Source of the DNA: Opitutales bacterium
GTDB lineage: Bacteria; Verrucomicrobiota; Verrucomicrobiia; Opitutales; Oceanipulchritudinaceae
Direction of reading: 5' to 3'
Assembly: GCA_020831585.1 (NCBI GenBank)
Contig: JAFIGE010000041.1
Coordinates: forward strand, 1 to 37,261
Length of the DNA: 37,261 bases
Positions 25,442-34,283 of this stretch are shown one piece after another; position 1 is the stretch's first letter, and each line of letters begins with the position of its first letter. The notes under the pieces were generated by a model. It worked only from the letters and a program-made list of their open reading frames with translations. It made no database searches and had not been told where the DNA came from. The position numbers and the translations under genes were made by a program.

Positions 25442-28400
25442 AGACGTTTCTCCCCGCATCCCTTCTCGCCCTCTTTCTCGGCTCGGTCGCCCACGCCGCC
25501 TCCACTGTCTATGAGTCGCCCACGGAATGGTTCCTCACGGGCGATTTCAATGGCAACGGGCAGACCGATGTGCTCGTGGCCGAGCGCGCCACTGGCATCT
25601 TCCGTGTTGGCTTCAGCGAGCCGACCGGCGGCTACAGCTGGCTGCCCTTCCATCCTTCCGGCATCGCTCCGATTGACGATGCCCACGTGGGCAAAATCAT
25701 CGCCATGGGCTTCGATACCGTGGCGTTTGCCGGACGCGAGACCAATCGCATCAACCTTTTCCGTTTTCAGGGGGGCACTATCGCGCAACCCGTGACCGCC
25801 TTCACCACGGGTGTGGGTCCCGGCTTTGTCGCCTCCTCCGCCGACAGCATCATCACCCCCCGCGAGCTGCTCGTTGGGATCGCGGTCGAAGGGGGTGTCG
25901 ATGCGCCCTCGCAACCGGAGTCCTTCCTCACGGGCAGCCCGCATTTCCCCGCGCAATGGACATCCGATTTTCCGGAGACAACCCGCGCTTTCGGTTCCCT
26001 TGCGTTTGAACGCGGGTCTTCCCGTCTGGGCTACTGGATGACCTCCATGGGCGATGCCGCCAACTCCTGGGCAGTCCGTGGTCTTACCCTTACCATGGGT
26101 GAAGCCAATCTTTCCGCCCCCGAGCCCGTCCCGGATGAATCCCGCCTCGCCGCTGGCAACTTCTTCGCGGAAGACGATGCCGGAGCCCTCCTTGTTTACC
26201 AGCCCGGCAATGCCGGGACCTCGCTCCTCGTTGCGGAACTCTCCGGTATGGAAATGTTCTTCTTTTCGGCTGACGGTTTTTCGGCCGTTTTCCCCATCGG
26301 AGTGGTGCAGACCCTCCCGGACCCCGACGGGCAGGACATGCTCCTCGTTGTCGACGAGACTTTTGAGCGGGCCATGGTCTACCGCATCGACGCCCTGGGC
26401 AGCTTTAGCCGGCTAGAGGAACTCGGCCCTTCCTCCGGTTTCATCACCGGGGTGGCCCCGGATAACGCTGGCGGTTTCACGCTCTTCAGCGGGCCTTCTC
26501 CGCAAGGCCCTTCGGATACCTACACGCAGTATGGCTTCGATGGCACGGATTTCAGCGTCATTGGCAATGGTTCCTTCCCAGCCTGGCCTGCGCCTGAGCG
26601 GCTGCCCGCCAGCCTGGTCCTTTTCGAAGGCGAGGCCCTCGTCGACGACGATGCCCGCGTGCGCGGGCGCCTCTTCGCCGGGGAGTGGACCCGCTCCGCC
26701 GAAGCCACCCCCGGCATCAGCGCCGAGGCCGAGCGCTTTCGCAGCGAAGCTCTCGGCTTGGGTGACCCCGAAACGCTTTCGCTTGGCAGCCCGCCCCCGA
26801 ACGTGGACTACGCTCTTGCCAATCAGTTTCTTCCAAACGTTTCCTTCGCCAGCCTTGGCGGCCCCATCGGCTTTGGCGGCGATGCCACCCTCGAACCGGA
26901 GCCGCTCCCCGGCTCCTTTCGCACAAGTATTGCCGTTTCATTCCCGGAAGCCCACCCGCATGTGACTGGCGGACTCCGCGTCCTCTACCGCACCGATTCC
27001 GCCGCCGGTTGGACCGAATACACCGGAGCCTTTTGGCTCTACAAGGACTCCACTCTCCAGTGGGTCACGGTCGACACCTCGACGGGCACGCGCTCGCCCG
27101 TGCGCAGCGGCAGCTACCGCTTTCCAGCACCGCCCCACGAAATGGATTCGGACGGTGACGGCGTGCCCGACTTTGTGAAAATCGCCGCCGGCCTGGATCC
27201 GCTGGGCGGAACCGGTGCCGAGGGCGATGGTCTCTCCAGCCTCGAAGAGCTCCTGCGCATCGGTCCGATTGATCCCGGATCGTCTTTCGATGTTCTGGCC
27301 GCGGCTTCGCCCTTCGATGTGGTGGAAAATAGACCGACCATCGTCCGCAGTGGCACGCCCATCCGCGCCTACAACGCCTCCGGCACATTCCTCTCCGCAG
27401 CCGTGGCGGATGATGAGGACAGCGCATTCCCCGCCGTCCTCATCGAAGAACTCGATATCGACCGCGCCCGTCCCTATTTTGCCCTCTCCACGCCGCGTAA
27501 TTTCGACATCGAAATCAATCTGGAAGAAAGCCGCTACGGCCGTGAACTCCTCGCTCTTTACCCGCGTCCCCTCATCGAACGGCCCGTCGTCGACTACGTT
27601 TACGGCGGCGGTTCCCTCGGACAAGAGGCGGAAGCTTGGCGGCAGGCAGCGGTGATCGCTTATTCCGGGCATCATCGCACCCGCGTCGAAGCCGATTTGC
27701 GGCCCGTCGACACCCTCCACGCTGCCCTTTTTGAAGCCACTTTGTCCGCCCTGCTGAGAGCCCGCCGAGGAGATCCGGAAGAAGCCTTCACCGTCTTTCC
27801 CTTCCGCTCCGCCGATGCCGCCCGCTCCCCCATCGACCGCGAACAGCTCGCCGAACTGGGACGGGGTGATAGCACGCACATGCCCTATCGTGCTCTCGAC
27901 ATCCTCCACCTCCTGCGCAACTGGCTGCAAGCCGACGACCCCGGTGCAGCTGTCCTGCGTGAGTTAGCCGTCGACGTCTACCGCTCGGCTGCCAGCGGCG
28001 GACTGGAGATCCTCGGCCGCCATGCCATGCCCTTCGAGGCCTTTCGATACTTTTTGACCCACGGCGACCTGCCCGACGGCTACCTGCGCTTCACGGAATT
28101 GAGCGAGGGGCAGCGCCAGTTCGCTGCCGACACCGCGGCTCTCTGGATCGACGATGTGCCCGCCCGTCCCTTCGCCAGCCTGGCCCTCGAAGTTCCCGCT
28201 GATGCCGTTTCGCCCCTTTGCACGGTCCTCGTCGATCCCGCCACGGGGACCCGCCATGCCCTTCTCCGCGCCAACGGCGAACGCTTCCGCCTGCCCGGCA
28301 ACCTGGCCTTCTCCGAAGGCACCGTCCTTTTCGTGGACGGCTATACCGACGTATCTTCCGCCTGCGCCGATGCCGCTCTCGAAGTCATCAACATTGCTCT

Positions 28401-28839
28401 CTTTTCCTTCCCCACGCCCCGGGCCGGGGATCACGACGACAACCTCCTGCCCGATGCCTGGGAACGCTTCTTCCTAGGCACCACGGGACTTGATCCGCTC
28501 GCTTCTCCCGACGGGTCCGGTTTCAGTGCCCTCCAGCAGTTTCTCGATGGCACCGATCCCACCAACCCCGCCGACATCCCGAGCGGCGAGCCGGTGGACT
28601 TTTCCCCGCCAAGTTTGCGCATCGCCCGCGAAGGAGGCTCCCTGGCCATTGACTGGGACTGGCACCCCGCCTACGCCGACGCCTTTCGCTTCCGCGTCGC
28701 CCAAAGCACGGATCTGGAGTCCTTTGTCTCCACCAGCCAGGAAGGCGAGCACACCGGCAGCGGCCGCTTCGAAGTGACCCTCCCCGAACCCGCCCCCGGC
28801 ATCCCCGTCTTCTTCCGGATTGAAATGTCTCTCCGCTGA
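25438..28839 (+). CDS. Exported FG-GAP/thrombospondin-3-like protein, third gene of the operon
   Basis: The start ATG overlaps the previous stop (ATGA at 25438-25441). The 1133-residue product has a signal peptide (MKTFLPASLLALFLGSVAHA). Near 37-46 it carries an FG-GAP/VCBS-like calcium motif, GDFNGNGQTDVLV. Two thrombospondin-3-like Asp-rich motifs follow, DSDGDGVPDF near 568 and DHDDNLLPDAW near 998. The tail module has STDL near 1090 and ends APGIPVFFRIEMSLR, resembling the end of the giant protein at 223-10539. The ~370 residues between the two calcium motifs are more helical and match nothing I recognise. The protein is probably surface-exposed or secreted and calcium-stabilised. A terminator follows within 25 bp, so this is the last gene of the operon. 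Confidence 0.75.
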   Translation: MKTFLPASLLALFLGSVAHAASTVYESPTEWFLTGDFNGNGQTDVLVAERATGIFRVGFSEPTGGYSWLPFHPSGIAPIDDAHVGKIIAMGFDTVAFAGRETNRINLFRFQGGTIAQPVTAFTTGVGPGFVASSADSIITPRELLVGIAVEGGVDAPSQPESFLTGSPHFPAQWTSDFPETTRAFGSLAFERGSSRLGYWMTSMGDAANSWAVRGLTLTMGEANLSAPEPVPDESRLAAGNFFAEDDAGALLVYQPGNAGTSLLVAELSGMEMFFFSADGFSAVFPIGVVQTLPDPDGQDMLLVVDETFERAMVYRIDALGSFSRLEELGPSSGFITGVAPDNAGGFTLFSGPSPQGPSDTYTQYGFDGTDFSVIGNGSFPAWPAPERLPASLVLFEGEALVDDDARVRGRLFAGEWTRSAEATPGISAEAERFRSEALGLGDPETLSLGSPPPNVDYALANQFLPNVSFASLGGPIGFGGDATLEPEPLPGSFRTSIAVSFPEAHPHVTGGLRVLYRTDSAAGWTEYTGAFWLYKDSTLQWVTVDTSTGTRSPVRSGSYRFPAPPHEMDSDGDGVPDFVKIAAGLDPLGGTGAEGDGLSSLEELLRIGPIDPGSSFDVLAAASPFDVVENRPTIVRSGTPIRAYNASGTFLSAAVADDEDSAFPAVLIEELDIDRARPYFALSTPRNFDIEINLEESRYGRELLALYPRPLIERPVVDYVYGGGSLGQEAEAWRQAAVIAYSGHHRTRVEADLRPVDTLHAALFEATLSALLRARRGDPEEAFTVFPFRSADAARSPIDREQLAELGRGDSTHMPYRALDILHLLRNWLQADDPGAAVLRELAVDVYRSAASGGLEILGRHAMPFEAFRYFLTHGDLPDGYLRFTELSEGQRQFAADTAALWIDDVPARPFASLALEVPADAVSPLCTVLVDPATGTRHALLRANGERFRLPGNLAFSEGTVLFVDGYTDVSSACADAALEVINIALFSFPTPRAGDHDDNLLPDAWERFFLGTTGLDPLASPDGSGFSALQQFLDGTDPTNPADIPSGEPVDFSPPSLRIAREGGSLAIDWDWHPAYADAFRFRVAQSTDLESFVSTSQEGEHTGSGRFEVTLPEPAPGIPVFFRIEMSLR

Positions 28840-28862
28840 GCCGCCTGCGACCACCCCTTCGC

Positions 28863-28890
28863 CTCGGACCCCTCTCTCCGAGATATTTTT
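28863..28890 (+). terminator. Intrinsic terminator of the three-gene operon
   Basis: A 6-bp stem (CTCGGA at 28863-28868 with TCCGAG at 28877-28882) closes an 8-nt loop and is followed by ATATTTTT. It lies 23 bp after the stop codon of the last gene in the operon. The stem is short but the placement and T-run support the call. Confidence 0.6.
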
Positions 28891-29221
28891 ACAAGGTAAC
28901 CTCATTTGCGGCGTCGCTTGGCGACGGCTTGATAAGCGATCTGCGGAGAGTGCGGGCATCTCTCATGGAAGACGGTCAGGACAATCGACGGCGGGTCTGC
29001 CGTAAAAATCGTTTCGGTGGCGTGGTTCATCCCAGCGTCGCACTGCAAAAATGAGCCCTTTGTATAAGACCTTTTTTGATCCTGCTCACAGCCTGACCCC
29101 AAAAATCTAAATGAAGTTACCCTGCCGGCGCACCGGCGAAATCGCAATTGCGGTTGACCGGTGCATGGTGGACGTGTTGTCTGCCCGTTTTTCCACACGC
29201 AAAAACCAGCCCATATCTTCC
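28891..29221. other. Spacer before tig with a possible minus-strand gene scrap
   Basis: On the minus strand, 29030-28902 encodes a 42-residue frame (MNHATETIFTADPP... ending AYQAVAKRRRK) with no recognised family. It could be a scrap of a lost gene or mobile element, or noncoding. Further along the same strand, near 29085-29100, the sequence reads GGGGTCAGGCTGTGAGCAGG. From memory, a GGGGTCAGGC-type string is often seen beside transposase-associated repeats, but I cannot verify it here. No convincing promoter for tig was found. Sequence in frame with tig upstream of 29222 has alternative starts (ATG 29111, ATG 29165) but no family similarity. Confidence 0.35.
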
Positions 29222-30571
29222 GTGAACGTAACTGTAAACGACATCAGCGATACGCGTAAAACCCTCCTCGTCACTGTTTCGGGTGAAGAGATTTCTACCC
29301 ATGAGGCGGAGGTCCTCAAAGAATACATCAAGAGTGCCCGTGTGCCGGGTTTTCGCGTCGGCAAAGCGCCCGTGAACGTGATCCGACAGCGCTACCGTAA
29401 GAATCTGCAGGAGGCCCTCAATCAGAAGGTCGCGCAAAAGGTCTACGAAGAGGCCGTGAACAACTCCGATCTGCAGGTCTACAGCGTGGTTGAATTTAAT
29501 AACAGCATCGACTACAAGCCCGGTGAGGAGGTAACCGTTGATCTCACTGTGGATGTGACCCCCGCTTTCGAACTGCCCGACTACAAGGGCATCGCCGTGA
29601 CCCCTCCCTCCACCGAAGTGGAGGACAAGGAAATCGACGAAGCCATTGAGCGCCTGCGCCGCGAACGTGCCGACTTCAAGGAGGTCGATCGGGCTGCAGC
29701 GGTGGGCGATTACGTGAAGGTCTCTTACAAAGGCACGATCGACGGAAAGTCCCTTGCCGAAGAGTTCGGGGAGGAGCGCGCCCATGAATTCCGCGCCTAT
29801 GCCTCGGCAGACAACACGTGGGAAGAGGTGGCCTCGGAAGAAGCAAAGGAGTTTGGCATTCCCTCCCTCATCGACGCGCTCGTCGGGCACAGCAAGGGCG
29901 CTCAATTTGAGGTCTCGCATACCTATGCGGAGGATTTTCGCTTGGAGGAGCTTCGGGGTCGCACCGTCACCTACTCCGTCGAGGTGAGCGAGGTGCGGGA
30001 ACGGATTCTGCCGGAGATCGATGAAGCTTTTCTCAAATCACTCCGAATGGAGACGCTCGAAGAGCTCAAAGGCCGGATTCTCGACGACCTCGAAGCCCGT
30101 AAGAAGCAAGAGGCGGAGAACGCAAAGCGACAGCAGATCATCCAGTTCCTCAGCAATTCGGTAGAGTTTCCCCTTCCGGAAAGTGCAGTCGAAGGAGAGA
30201 CGCAAAACGTCATGGGCCGTATCATGGTCGAAAACATGCAGCGTGGTGTCGCCGAGGAAGAGTTTGAAAAGCACAAGAGCCAGTTGCACGCGCAGTCTGC
30301 CGAGATCGCCAAGCGCGATGTGAAGACCCAGATCATCCTTGCCAAGGTTGCCAAAGAGCAGGAGATCAAAGTGGAAGAGCAGGACCTTCAAAGTGCCGTC
30401 GTCAATGCGGCCCAGCGCGCACGCACGCCGGTGGATGAATTTGTGCGCGATCTTCAGAAAGACCGTTCAAAAGTTTTGCGTCTGCAAAAACAGGTTCTCC
30501 TTGGCAAGACACTTGATTTCCTCGTCAAGGAAGCTAATGTGCAAGATGGGGTGGCGAAGCCTGCCCAATAA
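29222..30571 (+). CDS. tig: Trigger factor, ribosome-bound chaperone/prolyl isomerase
   Basis: Trigger factor docks at the ribosome exit tunnel and shields nascent chains. I place the start at GTG 29222 (449 residues). With that start the ribosome-binding signature GFRVGKAP falls at residues 43-50, exactly where the E. coli protein has GFRKGKVP, and the product begins with the family-typical VxVxxIS...RKTL strand. A longer frame from ATG 29111 adds 37 unrelated residues. The order of domains is ribosome-binding, FKBP-type prolyl isomerase (from about 150, with GDYVKVSYKGTIDGK), and the helical C-terminal chaperone arms. No Shine-Dalgarno sequence precedes the GTG. The gene lies 15 bp upstream of clpP and heads a tig-clpP-clpX cluster, an arrangement conserved in many bacteria that links folding with degradation. 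Confidence 0.95.
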   Translation: MNVTVNDISDTRKTLLVTVSGEEISTHEAEVLKEYIKSARVPGFRVGKAPVNVIRQRYRKNLQEALNQKVAQKVYEEAVNNSDLQVYSVVEFNNSIDYKPGEEVTVDLTVDVTPAFELPDYKGIAVTPPSTEVEDKEIDEAIERLRRERADFKEVDRAAAVGDYVKVSYKGTIDGKSLAEEFGEERAHEFRAYASADNTWEEVASEEAKEFGIPSLIDALVGHSKGAQFEVSHTYAEDFRLEELRGRTVTYSVEVSEVRERILPEIDEAFLKSLRMETLEELKGRILDDLEARKKQEAENAKRQQIIQFLSNSVEFPLPESAVEGETQNVMGRIMVENMQRGVAEEEFEKHKSQLHAQSAEIAKRDVKTQIILAKVAKEQEIKVEEQDLQSAVVNAAQRARTPVDEFVRDLQKDRSKVLRLQKQVLLGKTLDFLVKEANVQDGVAKPAQ

Positions 30572-30586
30572 ACCAATCTACCTTAT

Positions 30587-31204
30587 ATGAGTTATTATCT
30601 GCCTCTGCCGCACGTCGTGGAAAGCGACGGTCGGACCGAAAAGAGCTGGGACATTTACAGTCGCTTGCTCAAAGACCGCATTATCTTCATCGGCACACCG
30701 ATCGATGATTACGTGGCCAACGGTGTCATTGCGCAGATGCTTCTGCTGCAGATGGAGGATCCCAAAAAGGATATCCAGATCTACATCAACAGCCCAGGCG
30801 GAAGCGTTACTGACGGTATGGCGATCTACGACACGATGCGCTTTCTCAGCTGTGATATCAAAACCTACTGCATGGGGCAAGCTGCTTCGATGGCCACTGT
30901 TTTGCTGTCAGCTGGCACGCCCGGGAAGCGCTTTGCGCTGCCGCACAGCCGGGTAATGATCCACCAGCCCTCGGGCGGAGCGACCGGGCAGACTTCGGAT
31001 ATTTCCATCGCCGCGCGCGAGATTGTCCGCTGGAAACAGACTCTGAACAACGTCCTCGCCGAACATTCCGGGCAAACGCCCGAGCGCATCGAAAAGGATT
31101 CGGATCGGGATTATTATATGACTGCGGACGAGGCGAAGGCTTATGGTCTCGTCGACACGGTCATCGAAGTGAAGAAGCGCGAAGCTCCACAAAAGGCTGA
31201 TTGA
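30587..31204 (+). CDS. clpP: ATP-dependent Clp protease proteolytic subunit ClpP
   Basis: ClpP is the serine peptidase that forms a double seven-membered ring. It degrades unfolded substrates fed by ClpX or ClpA/C in the cytoplasm. The 205-residue product has the full family length. The catalytic triad is visible as Ser101 in [10 protein letters not shown], His126 in [10 protein letters not shown] and Asp175 in DSDRDYYM, and the [11 protein letters not shown] oxyanion-region motif is at 68-77. Its N-terminus ([18 protein letters not shown]) resembles the short axial-loop type with little propeptide. It lies 15 bp after tig and 3 bp before clpX, so it is almost certainly co-transcribed with both. 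No Shine-Dalgarno sequence is visible upstream of the ATG. Confidence 0.98.
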   Translation: MSYYLPLPHVVESDGRTEKSWDIYSRLLKDRIIFIGTPIDDYVANGVIAQMLLLQMEDPKKDIQIYINSPGGSVTDGMAIYDTMRFLSCDIKTYCMGQAASMATVLLSAGTPGKRFALPHSRVMIHQPSGGATGQTSDISIAAREIVRWKQTLNNVLAEHSGQTPERIEKDSDRDYYMTADEAKAYGLVDTVIEVKKREAPQKAD

Positions 31205-31207
31205 CGC

Positions 31208-32482
31208 ATGGCTAAGTCCCCTAAAATGACCTTTTGCAGCTTCTGCGGGAAATCCCAGTCAGAAGTGCGGAAGATGATCGCCGGGCCCGCCGGTGTGCAC
31301 ATTTGCGACTCCTGCGTGAATGTGTGCAAGACGATTATTGACCGGGAGTTGAGGGAAAGCGCGGCTCCCGAGACGTCTTCCTTCAAGCTGCTCAAACCGC
31401 ATGAGATCAAGACGGAGCTCGATCAATACATCATTGGTCAAGACCAGGCAAAGAAAGTTCTCTCCGTAGCGGTCTACAACCACTACAAGCGCCTCTCCTC
31501 TATGAACGGAGAAAACATGGAGGGTTCACCGGCGGAGGCGGCGCTGCGTGATGTGGTCATCGAGAAAAGCAATGTCCTTCTTCTCGGCCCCACGGGTAGC
31601 GGCAAAACGCTCCTCGCCCGCACCCTTGCCAACATCCTTGATGTTCCCTTCGCCATCGCCGATGCCACCACTCTGACTGAAGCGGGCTATGTCGGCGAGG
31701 ATGTCGAAAACATCGTCTTGCGCCTCCTTCAAAATGCCAATTTCGATGTCAAACGCGCTGAATGCGGCATCATCTACATCGATGAGATCGACAAGATCGG
31801 TCGCAAGACAGAGAATGTGTCCATCACGCGGGACGTTTCCGGAGAAGGTGTCCAGCAAGCCCTTCTGAAAATCCTCGAAGGCACCCAGTGCAATGTGCCT
31901 CCGCAAGGGGGACGCAAACACCCGAATCAGGAATACATCCAAGTCGATACCACCAATATTCTTTTCCTGTGTGGCGGGGCCTTTGTCGGGATGGAAAACC
32001 TTATCCGGCGTCGCTTGGGTAAGGGTAAAATTGGTTGGGAACCCTCGGAAACATCTCAGATCGAGGATGGCGAGATCCTTTCCAAGGTTGCCCCTGAGGA
32101 CCTCATCCGCTTCGGCTTGATCCCTGAGTTCATCGGTCGGCTCCCCGTGATTTCGATCCTGAACGAACTCACCGTGGAGCAACTGGAGCATGTCCTTGTC
32201 GACACGCGCAATGCGCTGACGAAGCAATATGAGAAACTCTTTGCGATCGATAAGGTGAAGCTCGTTTTTGCTCCCGATGCCCTCCATGCTATTGCCGAGC
32301 GGGCGCTTGAACTCAAGACCGGTGCCCGCGCGCTCCGCTCTATCCTCGAAGGGCTTATGCTCGAGATCATGTATGATCTTCCCTCCATGACCGATATCGA
32401 GGAGGTCACCATCACGGCGGAAGTCGTTGCCGGAGGGGCTCCCCCCAAGCTAAAGCGCAAAGCCAAAAAAGACGCCGCTTAA
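31208..32482 (+). CDS. clpX: ATP-dependent Clp protease ATP-binding subunit ClpX
   Basis: ClpX is the AAA+ hexameric unfoldase that recognises tagged substrates and threads them into ClpP. The 424-residue product has the N-terminal C4 zinc-binding domain (Cys10, Cys13, Cys33, Cys36), Walker A GPTGSGKT (127-134), Walker B IIYIDEID (188-195), the GYVG pore loop (160-163), the RKH loop in GGRKHPNQ (234-241), and the C-terminal small domain with [10 protein letters not shown]. The ClpP-docking loop, normally Ile-Gly-Phe, reads Ile-Gly-Trp at 275-277. The gene follows clpP by 3 bp. The stretch after the stop (32483-32653) shows only a weak hairpin without a T-run and no gene. Confidence 0.98.
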   Translation: MAKSPKMTFCSFCGKSQSEVRKMIAGPAGVHICDSCVNVCKTIIDRELRESAAPETSSFKLLKPHEIKTELDQYIIGQDQAKKVLSVAVYNHYKRLSSMNGENMEGSPAEAALRDVVIEKSNVLLLGPTGSGKTLLARTLANILDVPFAIADATTLTEAGYVGEDVENIVLRLLQNANFDVKRAECGIIYIDEIDKIGRKTENVSITRDVSGEGVQQALLKILEGTQCNVPPQGGRKHPNQEYIQVDTTNILFLCGGAFVGMENLIRRRLGKGKIGWEPSETSQIEDGEILSKVAPEDLIRFGLIPEFIGRLPVISILNELTVEQLEHVLVDTRNALTKQYEKLFAIDKVKLVFAPDALHAIAERALELKTGARALRSILEGLMLEIMYDLPSMTDIEEVTITAEVVAGGAPPKLKRKAKKDAA

Positions 32483-32653
32483 TGCGGAGGGTTTCCGGCT
32501 CATTGCCGGGCGCGGAAGTGCAATGCCTTCAAGCTTTTTCGTGCCGGGCCTGATGATCGAAGTTTGGCCTGCTTCACACGGCGTGGACGACCGTGGGGTG
32601 GAAGCGTCGCCGGGACTATTTTGCTGTTTGCATCTCCCTGCTTCGCTACGAAT

Positions 32654-32728
<75 letters not shown>

Positions 32729-32802
32729 TTCAGAAAAACAGGTGAAAAAAGGGCAAGAGAACCGGCTCGTCAAGTCCGCGCGTCTCCGAATGGAAAATTT
32801 AT

Positions 32803-32967
32803 CCTAAATTAATCTATTCGACCACTGATGCACACCGATGGACACTGATTTTCAGGGGCTTCCGCAATCGGGCGGTTTCACCTTTCGAGTGAAGCCCGAT
32901 ATTCCCGGAAGCTGTTCATTATCAGTGGCTATCAGTGTATATCAGTTGTTCAACTGCGGAAATTAGG
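32803..32967. repeat. 165-bp long imperfect palindrome with ACTGAT repeats
   Basis: The left arm from 32803 (CCTAAATT...) is an imperfect reverse complement of the right arm ending at 32967 (...AATTAGG), with the centre near 32885. Matching blocks from the outside in are CCTAAATT/AATTAGG, a block with repeated ACTGAT (ACTGATGCACACCGATGG against its complement near 32923-32947), CTTCCG/CGGAAG, ATCGGGC/GCCCGAT, and TTTCAC/GTGAA around a short loop. The RNA would fold into one long hairpin. It lies between the tRNA and the glycosyltransferase gene and has no coding potential. It looks like a small dispersed or miniature element, but copies elsewhere cannot be seen here. Confidence 0.7.
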
Positions 32968-33106
32968 TTTATTGGTTTGTCCCGCACCCCATAAAACTTT
33001 TTCCGATCTTTCTTGAGAGAAACAATCCACGTTCCCCCCGGGCACATGCGGACGCATCTGGAACCGGACTTCCCACAGAGCAAACCCGCATGGATGTCTG
33101 CCTGTG
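32968..33106. other. Short spacer without recognised features
   Basis: Between the palindrome and the 3' end of the glycosyltransferase gene I see no gene, RNA or clear terminator. Confidence 0.4.
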
Positions 33107-34114
33107 TTACCCAATTCGCTCGCGCAGGGCACCCGAAGGGGCAGATCGGGAGCTCACTTTTATGATCAGCTCTCCAAGAATCCCGATTGAGAAAAGTTGC
33201 ACCCCTAACAAGGCAAGCAGCATACCCAGGAAAAAGAGGGGACGGGTACCGATGCCGCCGACCGCCCAAAACAACTTTAGGCTACTTAGGTAAGCGAGAA
33301 TACCGAAGCCGGTTAAACCAAAGAGCAGCCCCAGTCCCCCAAAAAAATGCCCCGGGCGGCGAAGGTAGCGCGCCAGAATCACGACCGAAAGCAAGTCGAG
33401 GAAACCCTTCACCATCCGCGTCGTTCCGTATTTGGACTTTCCGTGTTGGCGCGCTGCATGGGCCACGGCTACCTCCGTGACACGGAAACCCTCTGTGTGG
33501 GCCAGTATAGGAATGAAGCGGTGCAACTCTCCGTAGAGACGCAGACCTTTCGCGCAGTCTGCCCGGTAGGCCTTAAAACCGCAATTAAAGTCGTGCAGAT
33601 GGATACCCGAGAGGCGGCAGGTCAGCGCGTTGAAGATCTTCGAGGGAAGGGTCTTTTCCAGGGGGTCGTTCCGGTTCTGTTTCCATCCCGAAACGACATC
33701 CGCCCCAGTGTCTTCAAGGACAGAGATGATCTTGGGAATCTCCTCCGGTTGGTCCTGGAGGTCGGCGTCCATTGTTACGAGAATTTCCCCGCGTGCGGCG
33801 GCAAAGCCGTTTGCCAAAGCCATGGCTTTGCCAAAATTCCGCCGGTGGCGCAGGCCCCGGACGGTTGTGGGATTCCGCTTATGAGCTTCCGCAATGGCCT
33901 TCCATGAACCATCGCGGCTCCCATCGTCGATAAAGAGAATCTCGAAGTTCCCCAGATCTCCCCCGGAGAAAACCGCATGAACTCGCTCCACGAGTCCGGC
34001 AATCGTGGCAACCTCATCAAAAACCGGCACAATGATACTCACATCCACGCCCTTCTGGGCAGCCCCCTCATCCAATCTACCCGGCGCTTCCTCCATCATG
34101 GGATCCAGCTTCAT
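33107..34114 (-). CDS. Membrane-anchored family-2 glycosyltransferase (DPM1/GtrB type)
   Basis: The enzyme probably transfers a sugar from a nucleotide donor to a polyprenyl phosphate at the inner face of the membrane, supplying envelope glycan or lipid modification. The 335-residue product has the GT-A signature SIIVPVFDE (26-34), the donor-site DD in FIDDGSRDGS (63-64), the metal-binding D-A-D at 116-118 followed by LQDQPEEI, and the R-x-x-G-x-S-K motif at 222-228 (RQHGKSKYG). Two hydrophobic helices at about 257-279 and 290-318 follow. That layout is typical of polyprenyl-phosphate mannosyl/glucosyl transferases such as GtrB and ArnC. The sugar is not predictable. ATG at 34114 is used; Met6 and Met7 are alternatives and no strong ribosome-binding site separates them. 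No flippase or sugar-modification gene is adjacent. Confidence 0.93.
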   Translation of the reverse strand: MKLDPMMEEAPGRLDEGAAQKGVDVSIIVPVFDEVATIAGLVERVHAVFSGGDLGNFEILFIDDGSRDGSWKAIAEAHKRNPTTVRGLRHRRNFGKAMALANGFAAARGEILVTMDADLQDQPEEIPKIISVLEDTGADVVSGWKQNRNDPLEKTLPSKIFNALTCRLSGIHLHDFNCGFKAYRADCAKGLRLYGELHRFIPILAHTEGFRVTEVAVAHAARQHGKSKYGTTRMVKGFLDLLSVVILARYLRRPGHFFGGLGLLFGLTGFGILAYLSSLKLFWAVGGIGTRPLFFLGMLLALLGVQLFSIGILGELIIKVSSRSAPSGALRERIG

Positions 34115-34283
34115 CGCCGGTCACCAAACTCCGCAATCCCGCCTACGGCAAGCCGGAACATTAACCTTCCTCTCTACTAAATTTACACGGTAAAAAACCT
34201 TGACTGAAATACAGACAGGATTGTTGGGTGCATGAAACCAATGGGGTGGATTTTTCGTTGGTCGCGCGGGGGGCGGGTTACGA

